Part shown: piece after piece, positions 1 to 11,857 of the stretch
Layout of the letters: every line of letters starts with the position of its first letter
Numbering within the stretch: the stretch's first letter is position 1
Origin: Agroathelia rolfsii
Taxonomy: Eukaryota; Basidiomycota; Agaricomycetes; Amylocorticiales; Amylocorticiaceae
NCBI GenBank assembly: GCA_018343915.1
Contig: JABRWF010000002.1
Span: 868,001-932,000 of the forward strand
Direction: 5' to 3'
Length of the DNA: 64,000 bases
Made by a program: the position numbers and the translations under genes
The notes under the pieces: generated by a model
Seen by the model: the letters and a program-made list of their open reading frames with translations, nothing else
Databases searched by the model: none
Told to the model about the DNA's origin: nothing

Positions 1-21
1 TTTTGAGCTTCTCCGGATCCC

Positions 22-455
22 GCCTCCACAGAGGCATCTTGTTCCATGGGTCCGTAATGAGAATCGATCGGAAACTCGCCTGGAGGGCTCATTCACCAAG
101 TAAGATGATGTCTAGAGTTAAGTGTCAGAAGGCATAGGGTGTGACATATCTCTCCTTCCTGGCTTTTGTAAGTCCATCGGCTTTGAGTTGTTCCTGGAAC
201 ACCTGTCCTTCTCCTACTCGTATGACATAGTTACCGCATCTACAGAGGCATTCTGTTCCATAGTCCCACATGAAAATTGATTGGGAACCCGCTTGGATGG
301 TTCATCCACCAAGTGAGATGATATCCGGAGCTGAGTGACATTAAGAGACATGGAGTGCGATATATTCCCCGCCGCCGCTAGCCTTCGTAAGTCTACCGGC
401 TCTGAGTTATTCCTCGGACATCTTTCTCTCTCCCACCCGCATAGACGTATTTCTC
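22..455. repeat. Two diverged tandem copies of a ~215-bp unit
   Basis: The stretch around 25-120 (containing cacagaggcat and caccaagta) recurs at about 239-334, and the stretch around 150-233 (gtaagtccatcggctt) recurs at about 370-455 (gtaagtctaccggctc). The offset is 214-219 bp because of small indels. Read on the minus strand, both copies give a related run of about 30 residues (LVDEPSKRV / LVNEPSRRV, then MEQNASV / MEQDASV). One extra base in the first copy breaks its frame. It therefore looks like a decayed coding repeat of unknown origin, perhaps continuing left of the window. No intact gene was recognised. Confidence 0.6.
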
Positions 456-459
456 AATG

Positions 460-2550
460 CTGTGAGTCAGGCGTACGGCTTGACATGACCCCAGAAGGAA
501 AACTTCGGACCGTTCGGCGTGTTCTTTCCAGGGGTAAACGATGTAAAAAAAACAGCGCCAGCGACGGAAAATTTTTGCACCGCTCTAGGGAGCAGGACGG
601 GCCCTGAAGTATCCTCATTGTACCATTCACCTCGACTTCGACTTCGAATGAACTGCACGTCTGCTCCTGAGGTCATTCACAGTACCTAGAGGCAAGTATA
701 AGCACATTTAGAATGCTTACATGTTCGAAGAATGTAATGCTCATGTATCAAATCCCATGCTTCTGTTGGACAGGTACAATAGATGGGAGTCGCAGCATTG
801 ATTACAATCACGTACCAGAGAGGATCTCCAAGCTCCGCGACAGTTCCGAGCGGCCGTAATTCAAGAACTCCAAGAGAATATCGGCACAGCTGTAGTGATT
901 CTTGAAGCCTGGAGGCTTGAGAATCTTGATTAAACCACCGCATAAGGACAGTACATTGAATGTGAGGATTCCTAGTTTTCTAGACAGTCCAGAAGCTTTC
1001 TGTGACTTATGAGACTCTGGACGAGGTGGTCAATGGCAACAGAAGCCTCGAGAGTCTTCATGCGCTTTGGAGAGATGATTAATCAAATGGGGCGTGTATA
1101 GTAAAAGGCAATGATGACGCCCCGCAGAATGCTCCATTGCTCTGCCACAACGATCCAATACGTCAGGTTTGTCCAGGATTTGAATATAGCTATGTTGCCA
1201 TATTTTGACAGTTATATTACCCCCTCCTTGTCGCCCCCTGCGGAGTCAGCCGTCTGAAGGCCAGGATCTGTGTTTCCAGCTGCAAGTCGTCAAGAGATTG
1301 ATGTGTGGTCAACGATCTCTGCGAACAGAGAGAACAGGTAAAGAGTGGACTTTAACACCCCACCTGGCCCACTGACCTCATGCGGTGTAACGAGGCGAGG
1401 AAAACAACGAATGGCCAGAGTTGAGCAAGGCTGGTGGTGATGTGTGATGACAGGGTTCTGAAGTCCGACCCGCGTTCAAGCATAATGTCGCACTCAGTGT
1501 TTGCTAGCCGCCATCTTGGTCTTTAGTTGGCTTTCTACGCTCCCCTTATTATACTGTCCTCCTGGCTAATAGTACCTTGCTTCTGTCTTCGAACCAGTCT
1601 TTCGCTATTGGCTTTGCATATTTGAATGTCGAGGAAACTATCGACAGCCCTGGTCGTGGTTCAACTTCAAGCTCGGACTCACAAGCATCCTTAAAAGTAC
1701 CCCTTGCCACCAGAACTGTTCCTATAAGCTTCCCTGGGTGCCATCTGATACGAACACCTGGAAATTACTATTGTAGGAAACATTTTTTATTATTACCTTC
1801 GTTCATAGCAAGACATCCTGCAAATCGTCCTTTGGCTGCTCCTTCGGGCGGCCCTTGCTGCAAGTTTCAGGCACTGGACGGCGCTTGGGCTTTGCTGTGG
1901 AGATGAAGGGATTAAAAGTAGGCCGTTGTCACACTCTTGCACCACTTCGGGTACTTTGGATATATGATGAGAAGTATTACACCGCCTTCTTTCCACGATT
2001 ATCACTCCCCTAGGTCTTCGTAACAGATATTTCAAGCCAATATTCCCGCCTATACGTACCGGCATGGCCACAAATAAATACTCAGGTCCATTATCACATG
2101 GGGATGCAACCACGTTTCCATATTCATTAACGTGACTTTCTTGGATTCATACACTGAATAGTTCTCACTTCGAATTTACCCACAATGCTAGATCCGTGCT
2201 GTGCATGTAGCAAATGATATAGTCCTGATGCCTCAGCTAAGCGCAAACGTCTGTTGATCTTAACGATGCTGTGTCATCATTAAGGATCAATTTTTTGTGT
2301 ATCTCCAACGTACAACCAGCGTAGTGGCCCCTGGATTGAAAAAGAAAAACCGGAAATTACGACAGACCAAATGATCACAAACAAAGCTACGACACCGCCC
2401 TTCAAAGAGAAGCAGCTATTCAGTTATCATATATGTATGTTTCTAAACACCTCTTCAAAGGTTTGACATCTGGACTTGAGAAATTTACTCATTTTCATGT
2501 TACGAATAAATTTAGTAGTGTAATAGATTAGGTTTTCATCTTTGTTACGC
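460..2550. other. Gene-poor stretch, no gene recognised
   Basis: Only short open frames occur here (the longest about 109 codons, several with non-ATG starts). None shows a recognisable domain, and none joins its neighbours through plausible introns. It may hold remnants of the repeat at the left edge. Confidence 0.5.
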
Positions 2551-2555
2551 GGACA

Positions 2556-2564
2556 TATATAAAT
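2556..2564 (+). promoter_or_regulatory. Possible TATA box of the IDP gene
   Basis: The string tatataaat lies about 275 bp upstream of the proposed IDP start codon. The distance is long but possible if the 5' leader is long. This is motif evidence only. Confidence 0.25.
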
Positions 2565-2838
2565 CAGTAAAAGATATAAAATATGCTCAGCAAGCGATGT
2601 TGTATCCGTCTATCTGAATGGTTGTTTTTATACTCCAACCGGAATACCTAACCATGATGCTGATAAGTATCAGCGTTATGCGCCCTGTGAAGAGGCGTCA
2701 GGCGACATGTTGATTTGATGCAGAAGCGTGCTCACGTGTCGCCCGAAGAGGTCCGAGCCATATTCGGCAACAATGTGCTATATTCATGTGCTTTTAAGTA
2801 TGGTGCTGGGTGCTACAGCTGTGTTTTCAACCACCACC

Positions 2839-4668
2839 ATGTTTGCCCGGTCCATCTCATCGTCGAGAGTGTTTACTCGGCCATTGTCGCCGGGGAGGCT
2901 ATTCACATCGAGCTCTCTTCGCTCACGTGAGTAGCGCTACAAGTAGCGCATCGGCCACCACCTCGGGGACCCGGCTCAACGTACATTTGCGTTTATTTCC
3001 ACAGAGTTTGCCATGGAGAAAATCGTAGTCAACAATCCTGTTGTCGAGCTTGATGGCGATGAAATGACGAGGATTATTTGGAAGAAAATCCGTGAAGAGG
3101 TATGTTTACTTTCACTGGGCAGCTTTACAATTGAATATGATGTCAATTTCATTTACAATTTCCATCTTTAGTTGATTCTTCCATATCTTCAACTGGATAT
3201 CAAGTACTATGACCTTGGTCTTGAGGCGAGAGACGCAGTAAGGCGGATTTCTTATTGGACAATTCTCTTGACTGAATGAAGACCTTTCCAGACCAACGAT
3301 CAGATAACAGTCGACTCCGCTAAGGCTATTTTAGAACACAAGGTTGGAATCAAATGCGCAACCATCACTCCTGATGAGGCCCGCGTCAAGGAATTCAAGT
3401 TGAAGGAAATGTGGAGGAGTCCTAATGGAACTGCAAGTCCTCTAGTCCTCTATAAACTTCCGCTACTCATTTACGGTCCTTCGACAGATTCGTAACATAT
3501 TGGGCGGCACCGTTTTCCGGGAACCTATCATCTTGTCGCGTGTGCCTAAGCCCGTTCCAGGATGGGTTAACCCCATTGTCATTGGCCGTCATGCATTCGG
3601 AGACCAATACCGTTCCACCGATTTCGTTGCACCTGGTCCAGGCAAGCTCGAGCTTGTATACACTCCTGCAGATGGCGGAGAGCCAAAGAAGATGGAGGTT
3701 TACAACTTCAAAGGATCTGGCGTTGCTATGTCCATGTACAACACGGACGATGTAAGGCGTTCCTGGCTTGTTTCGCCTAGATGAGTTTACATTGCGTCCA
3801 ACAGTCTATCCAAGGATTCGCACATGCTTCTTTTAAGATGGCGCTAGCCAAGAAGATGCCCTTAGTACGCTATCTCAGCCTCTCACGCAAAGCAGGACGA
3901 CTAATGTATCTCCTAGTTCATGTCGACAAAGAATACCATCCTGAAGAAGTACGATGGTCGTTTCAAGGATATCTTCCAGGAAATCTATGAGTCGTAAGCT
4001 GGAAAAGGCTGATGTTATTCAGTCTTCATAACTCAAGTGTACTCATATAGGACCTACCGTTCCCAATTCGAAGCACTCAACATTTACTACGAACATCGAC
4101 TTATCGATGACATGGTTGCGCAAGCCATCAAGTCATCTGGCGGCTTCGTCTGGGCATGCAAGAACTACGATGGTGACGTCCAATCCGACATCCTCGCTCA
4201 AGGTTTTGGTAGTCTCGGCATGATGACCAGCGAACTCATCACACCAGACGGCCAAGTCATCGAGAGCGAGGCCGCTCATGGAACGGTAACTCGCCACTAT
4301 CGTGAATACCAGAAGGGCAACGAAACCTCGACGAACCCTGTCGCAAGTATCTTTGCCTGGACACGTGGGCTGCTTCACCGTGCTAAGCTGGACCAGAATG
4401 ATGCTCTGCGGGACTTCTGTCATGATCTTGAGGCTGCTTGCGTAGAGACTATAGATGTCGATGGAATCATGACTAAGGATTTGGCTTTGGCCATTCATGG
4501 AAAGGGCATGAAGAGAGAGCACTGGGTTGTGACGAATGTTTACATGGATGCTGTCAACGTAAGTGTTCTTATTAATCTCATCTCCTGAGAATACTGTTAA
4601 TCTTTCTATTTGTTTATCAGGACAAACTCAAGAAGAAGATGGGGGAGAGAAAGACGGCGAAGCTCTAG
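2839..4668 (+). CDS. IDP1: NADP-dependent isocitrate dehydrogenase, mitochondrial form
   Basis: This enzyme oxidatively decarboxylates isocitrate to 2-oxoglutarate and makes NADPH. The model has nine exons: 2839-2926, 3005-3099, 3172-3237, 3292-3432, 3488-3751, 3805-3864, 3917-3993, 4051-4558 and 4621-4668, giving 448 aa. Exon 1 encodes an Arg/Ser-rich, acid-free leader ([15 protein letters not shown]) typical of a mitochondrial presequence. The body then starts at [20 protein letters not shown]. Family hallmarks visible include [16 protein letters not shown], the metal and substrate region [17 protein letters not shown], and the NADP-type HGTVTRHYR. Every exon junction keeps frame. The intron at 3433-3487 begins with GC (gcaagt) instead of GT. 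An internal ATG at 3013 in a strong context (gccatgg) could give a cytosolic form. The gene lies 159 bp upstream of the purine nucleoside phosphorylase gene on the same strand. Confidence 0.95.
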
Positions 4669-4827
4669 ATTCCCTTGGACTCCTTTTTGTATACACTTGT
4701 ACCGGTACACAATGTAGCTGTGGTATTTACAAGTAGATCTCGGAGTATATGAGAAATGAGATAATTTATTACTCCTTTTCCGAGTGTAACCGAGTTTGTC
4801 TATCACTTCCATCATCATCAGTTACGA

Positions 4828-6120
4828 ATGTCTTCAGACCATATCCTTCCTTTTATCGAAACTCTTGATGCGTTAAAGACACTTGTGCCCACCCACCTGC
4901 AGAAGCCTCGTGTCGGGATTGTGTGTGGGTCTGGCTTGAGCACGCTCGCTGATAGCTTGAAGGATGTACATTATGTGCCATACAGTTCTTTACCTGGCTT
5001 CGGGAATAGCACTGGTAACTTCGTCTACAGCTATTCAGAGCCAACTGGACACCCTGGACTAATCCTATGACGATTCTACAGTACAAGGGCACAAGAGTCA
5101 GCTTGCGTTTGGTCTAATGGGCGAGCATAAAACTCCTGTCGTTGCCATGCTAGGAAGGGTGAGCTAGTTTTTGCTGATGCTTATCATTTTTGATCCATTT
5201 ACTTTTACCTCTTCATAAATGCATCATCGTCCAATACCATACTGAGTAGTTCCATCCCTATGAAGGCCACAAGCTTACTGCGGTCGTTTATCCCATTCGT
5301 TTGCTAGCTCGATTGGGTATCAAAGATATAATCAGTCAGTATTGCATTTGATTACTCTGAAATACTCAATCTGACTCTTTCCACCTCTTCCTTAGTCACT
5401 AATGCTGCCGGATCTCTTAATCCGAGCATCCCAGTAGGAACTAGTACGTGCATGTACCATCTTAGTATTCAATCGTGTGTATTAACTATTATCATCACGG
5501 GACACAGTCATCGTCGTAAACGACCATCTCGCCCTGCCGAACCTTACTGGGCCCCTGAACCCCCTATTGGGGCCTTTGGCATCTCCATCATATGCACGGT
5601 TCCTGCCACTGTCATCTGCTTACTCCGTCGAGTTGCGGCGCCAGGCGTTTTTTGCGGCACATGATCTCTCTTTACCCAGCGATGCCCTCGGGGAGGGTAC
5701 CTACGCGTGGGTCTCCGGGCCTACGTATGAGACAGCGGCTGAAGGCAGGTTCCTGCGTGCTGCCGGTGCTGACGTCGTAGGCATGAGCACCGTACCAGAG
5801 GTGGTGGCCGCCAAAGATGAGGGGTTGAATGTCCTCGTGCTTAGCTTGGCCACGAACCCTGTTATTATCCCTGATAAGCAGAGAAGTATCAAAGAGGAGG
5901 TGGAAGCCGAGGTTTGCCTTTCTTTCATCAAAGCAATTTCGATGGGACCTGATAGGTTCCCATTTCTTTCCCTTTCAAATCACAGATTGCTGGGAGACCA
6001 GTGCCACCGTTCGTTCAGGAAGTCGTCTCTCATGAGGACGTTCTCGCCATCGGAAAGGCCAAGGCAGATATTATGCGCGGTTTAGTGCAACGCATCATCG
6101 AGCGAATCTCCTCCCCTTGA
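4828..6120 (+). CDS. PNP1: Purine nucleoside phosphorylase
   Basis: This enzyme splits purine nucleosides (inosine, guanosine) with phosphate to give base plus ribose-1-phosphate in purine salvage. Exons are 4828-5014, 5082-5158, 5250-5334, 5396-5443, 5508-5911 and 5986-6120, giving 311 aa against about 289 for the human trimeric enzyme. Visible signatures in order: the phosphate-binding VCGSGLSTLAD near residue 33, VQGHKSQLAFG, FHPYEGHK, ITNAAGSLNP, then GPTYETAAE, ADVVGMSTVPEV and LSLATNP. By alignment from memory, the base-binding Glu and Asn of the high-molecular-weight class correspond to E207 and N249. The Asn in SLATN favours a true PNP over methylthioadenosine phosphorylase. All exon junctions keep frame. 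No targeting signal was seen, so it is probably cytosolic. Confidence 0.94.
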
Positions 6121-8590
6121 TTTTCTCTCTTCCGATTGAAAGACTCTCGATTTTTGTCCAGGGCACCACAATTGACTTTCATCACTAGATCTGACAATTA
6201 CTGCCTAGCGACTTATTCGCATACCTCATTTATGATTAAGGACTAACTACTGCGTCATATATAATCATAATGTTCGACACTTCATCCAACCCATCGTCTT
6301 GCACAGCCCGACTATCTAATGAACGAATAGACAAAATGAAAGAGACCCACTAGCATGAAGATATTGATTAATCATAAGATTTATTGGGTCGTAAATAGGT
6401 GCAACGAAGGATTGATCCCGTCATGGATAGTCACCCTTAGGTAGACTTCGCCGTTCGCTGACAGTCTTATGTATCTCCAGTCCGAAGCCATTCGTTATTG
6501 GTATGAAGTACGATCCTAATAATGTGCATCCTTTCTTCAGGGGTCTCAACATATGTCAGTTCTAGCAACCGTCGAAACAAGACTTTGCCAGCGGTTCAAA
6601 AACTGCGCCTGCATGGTCAAGGTCAACTTGAAGTACCAAAAGTTTTCGAGCTAGGCAACCTAGCTGGAAACATGTATTATCAACATATCGTACTGATCGC
6701 TATCTATGTGGTAGTGAACTCATCCACTCCGGGCGTTCATAACACCATCGCCTCGCTTTGTTCCGTATTATTTGCTTTTGGGGAAAAAAGGTCGAAACTA
6801 CTTAGCTGACGATGATTACGACCGGACACTGAGCACGGGTGCATGAAAGGCTGAAGCGCTGAAGGTGCAGGGTCATGTCGGGACGTATGATGTGATATGA
6901 AACATCTGGATCAGCAGCATCATGTAATAGTTGAAGAATTCATATGTTAGATAAATCCATTTATTTATAGTGACAGTATCAGGCCTGAAAGGCCTATGTT
7001 GCCACTTCTAAAGCGTGTAAGCTTAATATACATGAGGGTCCGATGTATCGTGAGAATAATAGGAATCGTAGTGCGATTATGAAAATTCGAGTGCCCTGCG
7101 ACGGGGTGAGTCCGGAGACGCAAAGATTAAAATGGGAATAGGTGGGGAGGGTCGATTGCATAGAGAGAAGGGAAGAATCAAAGGAGGAGAAAAAAGGGGA
7201 AAAGAGAAACGAGGAAACTTTAATAGGCGGAAAAGAGGGCGAAAGAGAGGTGAAGGGGTGCATAAAAGGGCATGTGGCTAGTGAAGAGGGGGGGAATAGA
7301 GCTATATAAGGTTTGCATATTGTGGGAAGCAGTTGGTGTCTTGTACGAAAGCTAGTGTTTTTGAAATGTTGTAGTTTTTGGACAGGAGGTTAGACAGAGA
7401 ATTCATATGTTAATTACACGACGACCCGTCTATTTTACAACAAATCGAACCGGCAAATATGTTAGCAAATTGTTTTCATTGGCTCCGACTTCCGTTAGTG
7501 TGTGAACTTGACTGTCAGAGGGACATAGCCAACATGGCCGAGCTCCGTGGACTTCGACGATATGATAGCCCGACACTTCACTTGCAACTTAACTAGTGTG
7601 TGACGATGCCGAAACTCTTCCGGCGGAAGCCTTTATTGGACAGAAACTGTTGCAATGCAGGTTTTAAAAAAAAACTCATCTTAGCTTCCTAGTATCGAGC
7701 CTAGTATAATCATCATAGACCCTATGTTTCTACATAAACTTATACGCCATCCCAGAAAGATTTTCGATGTTCACTTGGCCCGGCGTCGGAAACTCAATAG
7801 CCCCAAGGCCCGGACTCGGCGTTTCCTGGTTTTGTGATGTTATCTTAAAGCCGCAGATATTACACTTCCACCGAGTAGTACCCGGCCTCATTGGCACAAC
7901 AGTTGACTACTGAGTACTAAGTATTGTGTCCGCAGCAAGCTCAAATTCAATCCTTAATTTGAGGCCGGTAACCGTTTTTCATTTGTCTTTAGGGTGTGTT
8001 ACGAAATTTCCGAGTCGTCACAAGCTGGAGGTGTTTACCTCGTTTGTATTTTCAAGTTGCTCGATCCTTGAACTTTTTTTAAGGAATGTACTAGGGACTT
8101 GGCATTGATCGAGTATCAATCTCTTACCCCTCCCCCGATTTCCCTTACAGCCTCGCACCTAAAAAAGTTATCAGGGCCGAGCGGAATAGTCGGGCCCGCA
8201 TTCGTCGTACTAGCAATTCCATAGGTTTCATTGCAAGTTGAATCCTCACCCTATCGAAGCGTTCAGGCCCTCCCATCTTTTTTTCAGAGTGGCTATTTCG
8301 TGCCCAGTAGGCGATGAATCGGCCATATTGTGATGGTATAGCGCATCTTCGGTTACTGGTATCAAGTCCGGATATCTAGATTTAATCACCTGCGAGAGCT
8401 CGTGCCAACATGGTCAACCTTGGTTGCATCAAGATGTATATGAAGCACACCGGTCGACATCATGACACAGATTTCAGGTTACCTATTGAGTTGACCCTTG
8501 GCTTACGCTCATACCCCGGTATACATGGAGCTTTCTTCTTTCAATATGAATCGGCTATAACGTTCGCTGCATGTAGAGTAGTTCGGTCGT
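6121..8590. other. Intergenic, no gene recognised
   Basis: This 2.5-kb stretch has only short frames. The region 7090-7300 is strongly purine-rich on the plus strand (runs of aggag/gaaaag), which produces a spurious Ser/Phe/Pro-rich minus-strand frame. A short open frame at 6522-6809 has no recognisable domain. Confidence 0.5.
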
Positions 8591-8600
8591 TTATATAAAA
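8591..8600 (+). promoter_or_regulatory. TATA box of monooxygenase-like copy A
   Basis: The string ttatataaaa lies about 145 bp upstream of the copy A start codon, a normal distance for a fungal TATA element. It is followed by a pyrimidine-rich leader. Confidence 0.5.
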
Positions 8601-8743
8601 AGTCACGAAGCCTCCACGTTCAGCGAGTGACGCTCTTTTTTTCGTCGCCTACCAGTTGTCACGTACACCCGTACCTTCTATCTTCTTCCCTGAATTCCTA
8701 CACTTCTCTGAGGCGCACGACGACCTGATATTTTGTTAAGGCT

Positions 8744-10789
8744 ATGACACAAAACCTTGCTCCTCTGCTTCTGGACGTTATCATCGTTGGCGCAGGTAAT
8801 GAAAACATTTTTTTAGTTCTTTTCACTTGAACAGAAGTTGTGGCACATTATGCCGACCCTCGTTCTCTTGCAGGCTTCGCCGGTCTATCTGCAGCATATA
8901 CACTTGCAAAATCCGGACATAGGGTCTGCGTGCTGGATAGGCATCCTCATTTCGGTAGTATTGTGGGTACAAGCCAATCTGATAATGCTATTGCTATACA
9001 AATTAACGTTAAATATATCTTTTGATTTTTGTTTATTTATTTATTTAAAAAAAAAAACTGAATAGAAAACATCAGGCGTCAAGATCACGCCAAATTTTGC
9101 CCAAGTGCTGAGGGAATGGGGGCTTAGTGATGCCATGAAAGCTATTTCCAATCTGGGCAACCAGGCGAGCTTTATTTTCAGTACGAGTGTCTTAATATCT
9201 CAGCTCTGATCTGCGAGACCCATTCTAACAAATTTTCTATGCTAGTGGACACGGGCGATCAAATTAGCTCTATAACGTGGACAAACGTCTTTTTAGACCC
9301 GACCCAAGACATGTTGTTGGCTCCTGTGAGTTTGGCTCTGTTCTTTTTCTTGTGAGGGCCCCTTGTCTTATAAATAAAATAATAACAGTACGAAGATGTT
9401 CTGAAGCTGGTTTATGATCTTGCCGTGAAGAGCGGTGCTAATGTCATCTATAACAGCGTCGTAACAAAATACGAATCGAATGACCGGCCATCCGTTACTC
9501 TGGCGAATGGAAAAAAGTTATACGCTGACCTGATTGTAAATGCCGGCGGCCTTGGGAGTCTTAGGAAGGCAGAAGAAGGCGCACGAACAAGAGATGATTG
9601 GGATATAACAGGGATGAGTGTTTATTCGTGGGTCCCGTTTTGCCTTTTTGAGCGATTTGTTATTCAGTCCGGGACGGTACAGGGCGACGGTCCCGGCAGC
9701 AATAATGAGGCAGGATCCTGCACTACGAGAGCTTCTGGAATCAGTACATGTAAGGACTGATTGATCTTTTCCTTTGATCAGAAGTCTGATTTTTATTTAT
9801 TTATCACCCCAGTGGTCACTTTGGATGGGTACATATAGAAGCGCCTCAGGTAACTTCAAGTTATGTTCTGATAATATACAATTTCGGAAATTTCTGATCT
9901 GGGTATCAAGTCTATCCCATAGTTGGTGCCGTTTGATCATCGCATAATATTGCTAGCACTTACCCGTTCTCAGCGTAATGGAAAGGATTATGTTGTCAAT
10001 ATCTTTTGGCCGGACGAAGGAACTAGACGATCTTCTGCAAAGACCGAGTCCCAATGGGCAGACTGCAAGCCCGAAACCTTAATACTAGAGGATCGCATTG
10101 ATGCACGGTTGGTGTATGCCAAGCCTCAAATGAATAGCTTTTTCTTATTGACGCACGTCTGATTTCTAGACTCCGCACCTTACTCAAGCTGATACCCTCA
10201 TTTACACGAGTGCAGTATGTCACCAGGAAATACCCAGTGACGGAATGGATCGATGATTCGGGACGAATAATTGATATTGGGGATGCGGCCCATCCATTGC
10301 TGGTGCGTATTTACTTTTTGTGAGTATACACCAGCTTTGTCAACAATGTGAATATGCTAGCCCACAACGCTCTCGACACCTGCATTAGCGATTGAAGACG
10401 CTGTAGTCCTCGGATATCTCCTGTCCCATATCCGGACAAAATCATCCCTTCCCAGACTTTTATCAGCCCTTGAAGAGATTCAAGAACCCCGATATGCTAC
10501 ATTACGCGCCTTTGAACACAAATATGCTATCTGGCTATCTTCTAACCAGGCAGAGAGACGAGATCGAGTCAACAGGTTCAGAGAACGCGAGATGGCAGAG
10601 CAATCGCTTGATGAAGATATGTTGCGGTATCAATGGGAAGACCTTGCGTCCATATTTGCCTACAATGCTCTCGAAGCAGCCCAAAATTGGTGGTCGGAAT
10701 GGGGGCGGATAGTCTTAATCGGGGATGCTGAGGCAGTGAATGAGCGGGAAGAACTAAAGATGGACTTGACGGGGAAGATGGTTAAGTAA
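8744..10789 (+). CDS. FAD-dependent monooxygenase-like protein, copy A
   Basis: A flavoprotein of the salicylate-hydroxylase-like group (FAD_binding_3). Eleven exons: 8744-8795, 8874-8962, 9066-9180, 9246-9325, 9389-9627, 9683-9749, 9813-9849, 9911-9921, 9974-10107, 10170-10302 and 10361-10789, giving 461 aa with every junction in frame. The N-terminus has a Rossmann dinucleotide motif VIIVGAGFAGLSAAYTL followed by the ribose-binding acid in VLDRHP. The GD fingerprint is intact (GDAAHP, residues 312-317). The DG fingerprint is not: it reads NAGGLGSLR, with Gly165 where Asp is expected. The tail holds the family-specific motif NWWSEWGR. No membrane segment or signal peptide was seen. It is the most diverged of the five copies and is separated from them by three unrelated genes. 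The substrate cannot be inferred. Confidence 0.85.
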
Positions 10790-11857
10790 GGATGCCGTGG
10801 ACTGCTTTTGCAGCATTGCGATGGTTATCCGAACTATTCCTCGTGTTTGTGCAGACTTGTATACCCTACTATTTATCGAGTTGGACAGTTTGGTCATTGT
10901 CTTCATAGTTTGTGTAGCGCTATTAATGTAATATTGGTCTTTGTTTAACCTAAGGGTAATTATCAGGGTATGTAATGATGAGGAAATAGAAAATTTTAGC
11001 TAAGTATAATCAGAATGATCGACTCGGAATGGTGGAGGCGGCGCAAGCGAGTGGCCACGTGAAAATCACCAATTGTGTGCATTCGGCAAAGTCTGCAGCG
11101 TTTCTTGATACGTAATTGTTGCGTCAGAACTCATTGATACCGGTATGTGAATTTATCTACAATAGGTTTGTGCTTGAAAGATATACAGCTGTACGTGGTC
11201 AACTCGAATGCCCTACTGCCTGCGGTGGCTATAGAGTCCATGGAGTAAACCGAGGGCGGAGCCAGAAGAAGAAGGATTAGCGTGGCCGGAAGCAAACACG
11301 GCTGAGCCATAACAAATGTATATAAACCATCATGGCACGGCTGTTCCTGGTGTTGGACGCGTGCAGCCGTGCGCCCTCGACGTTCTCCTCTGTATACACG
11401 GGGTCCTGCCGTCCTGCGCGTGCGGTCCTATCTTTGGTCATATCTGGTCAAGTCTGAGCAACCTTCCTCGACACGTTGCAGCCCTGAGTGTTCGGTATCA
11501 TTCCCAGCAGCTTTCCCATCCTGTTCAACTTCAACGAGGCTGCCTTGGTTCATTTTGGGGTTGAGCCTCTACACGCCCGCACTATACATTCCCGCTCTGC
11601 TGCACATTCTCTGACTAGACGTCCTGGCTAATAATACTTCTCAAAACTGTAGGCTGCAAGGACCTCCCTATCTTAAAGATGAATGTTGACCTTGAAATTT
11701 CTTTGCAGTCCTTTCACTTCATCTTACATAGCTGTCTTTGATTTGCATTGCCATTTAAAATCCCTTTTCTTTCATAATTCAACATTTTCGGATTGTTTTC
11801 TTCATCAAACTTACATCACTCTTCTCCTATCCTGCTTTCCTAATCTTTTTTTTTACA
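10790..11857. other. Intergenic with pyrimidine-rich leader
   Basis: No gene is seen. A TATA-like gtatataaacc occurs at about 11318-11328. From about 11680 to 11857 the strand is rich in C and T (cttttctttc-type runs), as is common in the 5' leaders of fungal genes. This belongs with the gene starting at 11858. Confidence 0.5.

Noticed and set aside
335..607. Open frame of 90 codons at the left edge
   Set aside because: It overlaps the decayed tandem repeat, has no domain and is not preserved between the two repeat copies.
6994..7263. Minus-strand Ser/Phe/Pro-rich frame
   Set aside because: Produced by a purine-rich plus strand; low-complexity composition and no splice partners.
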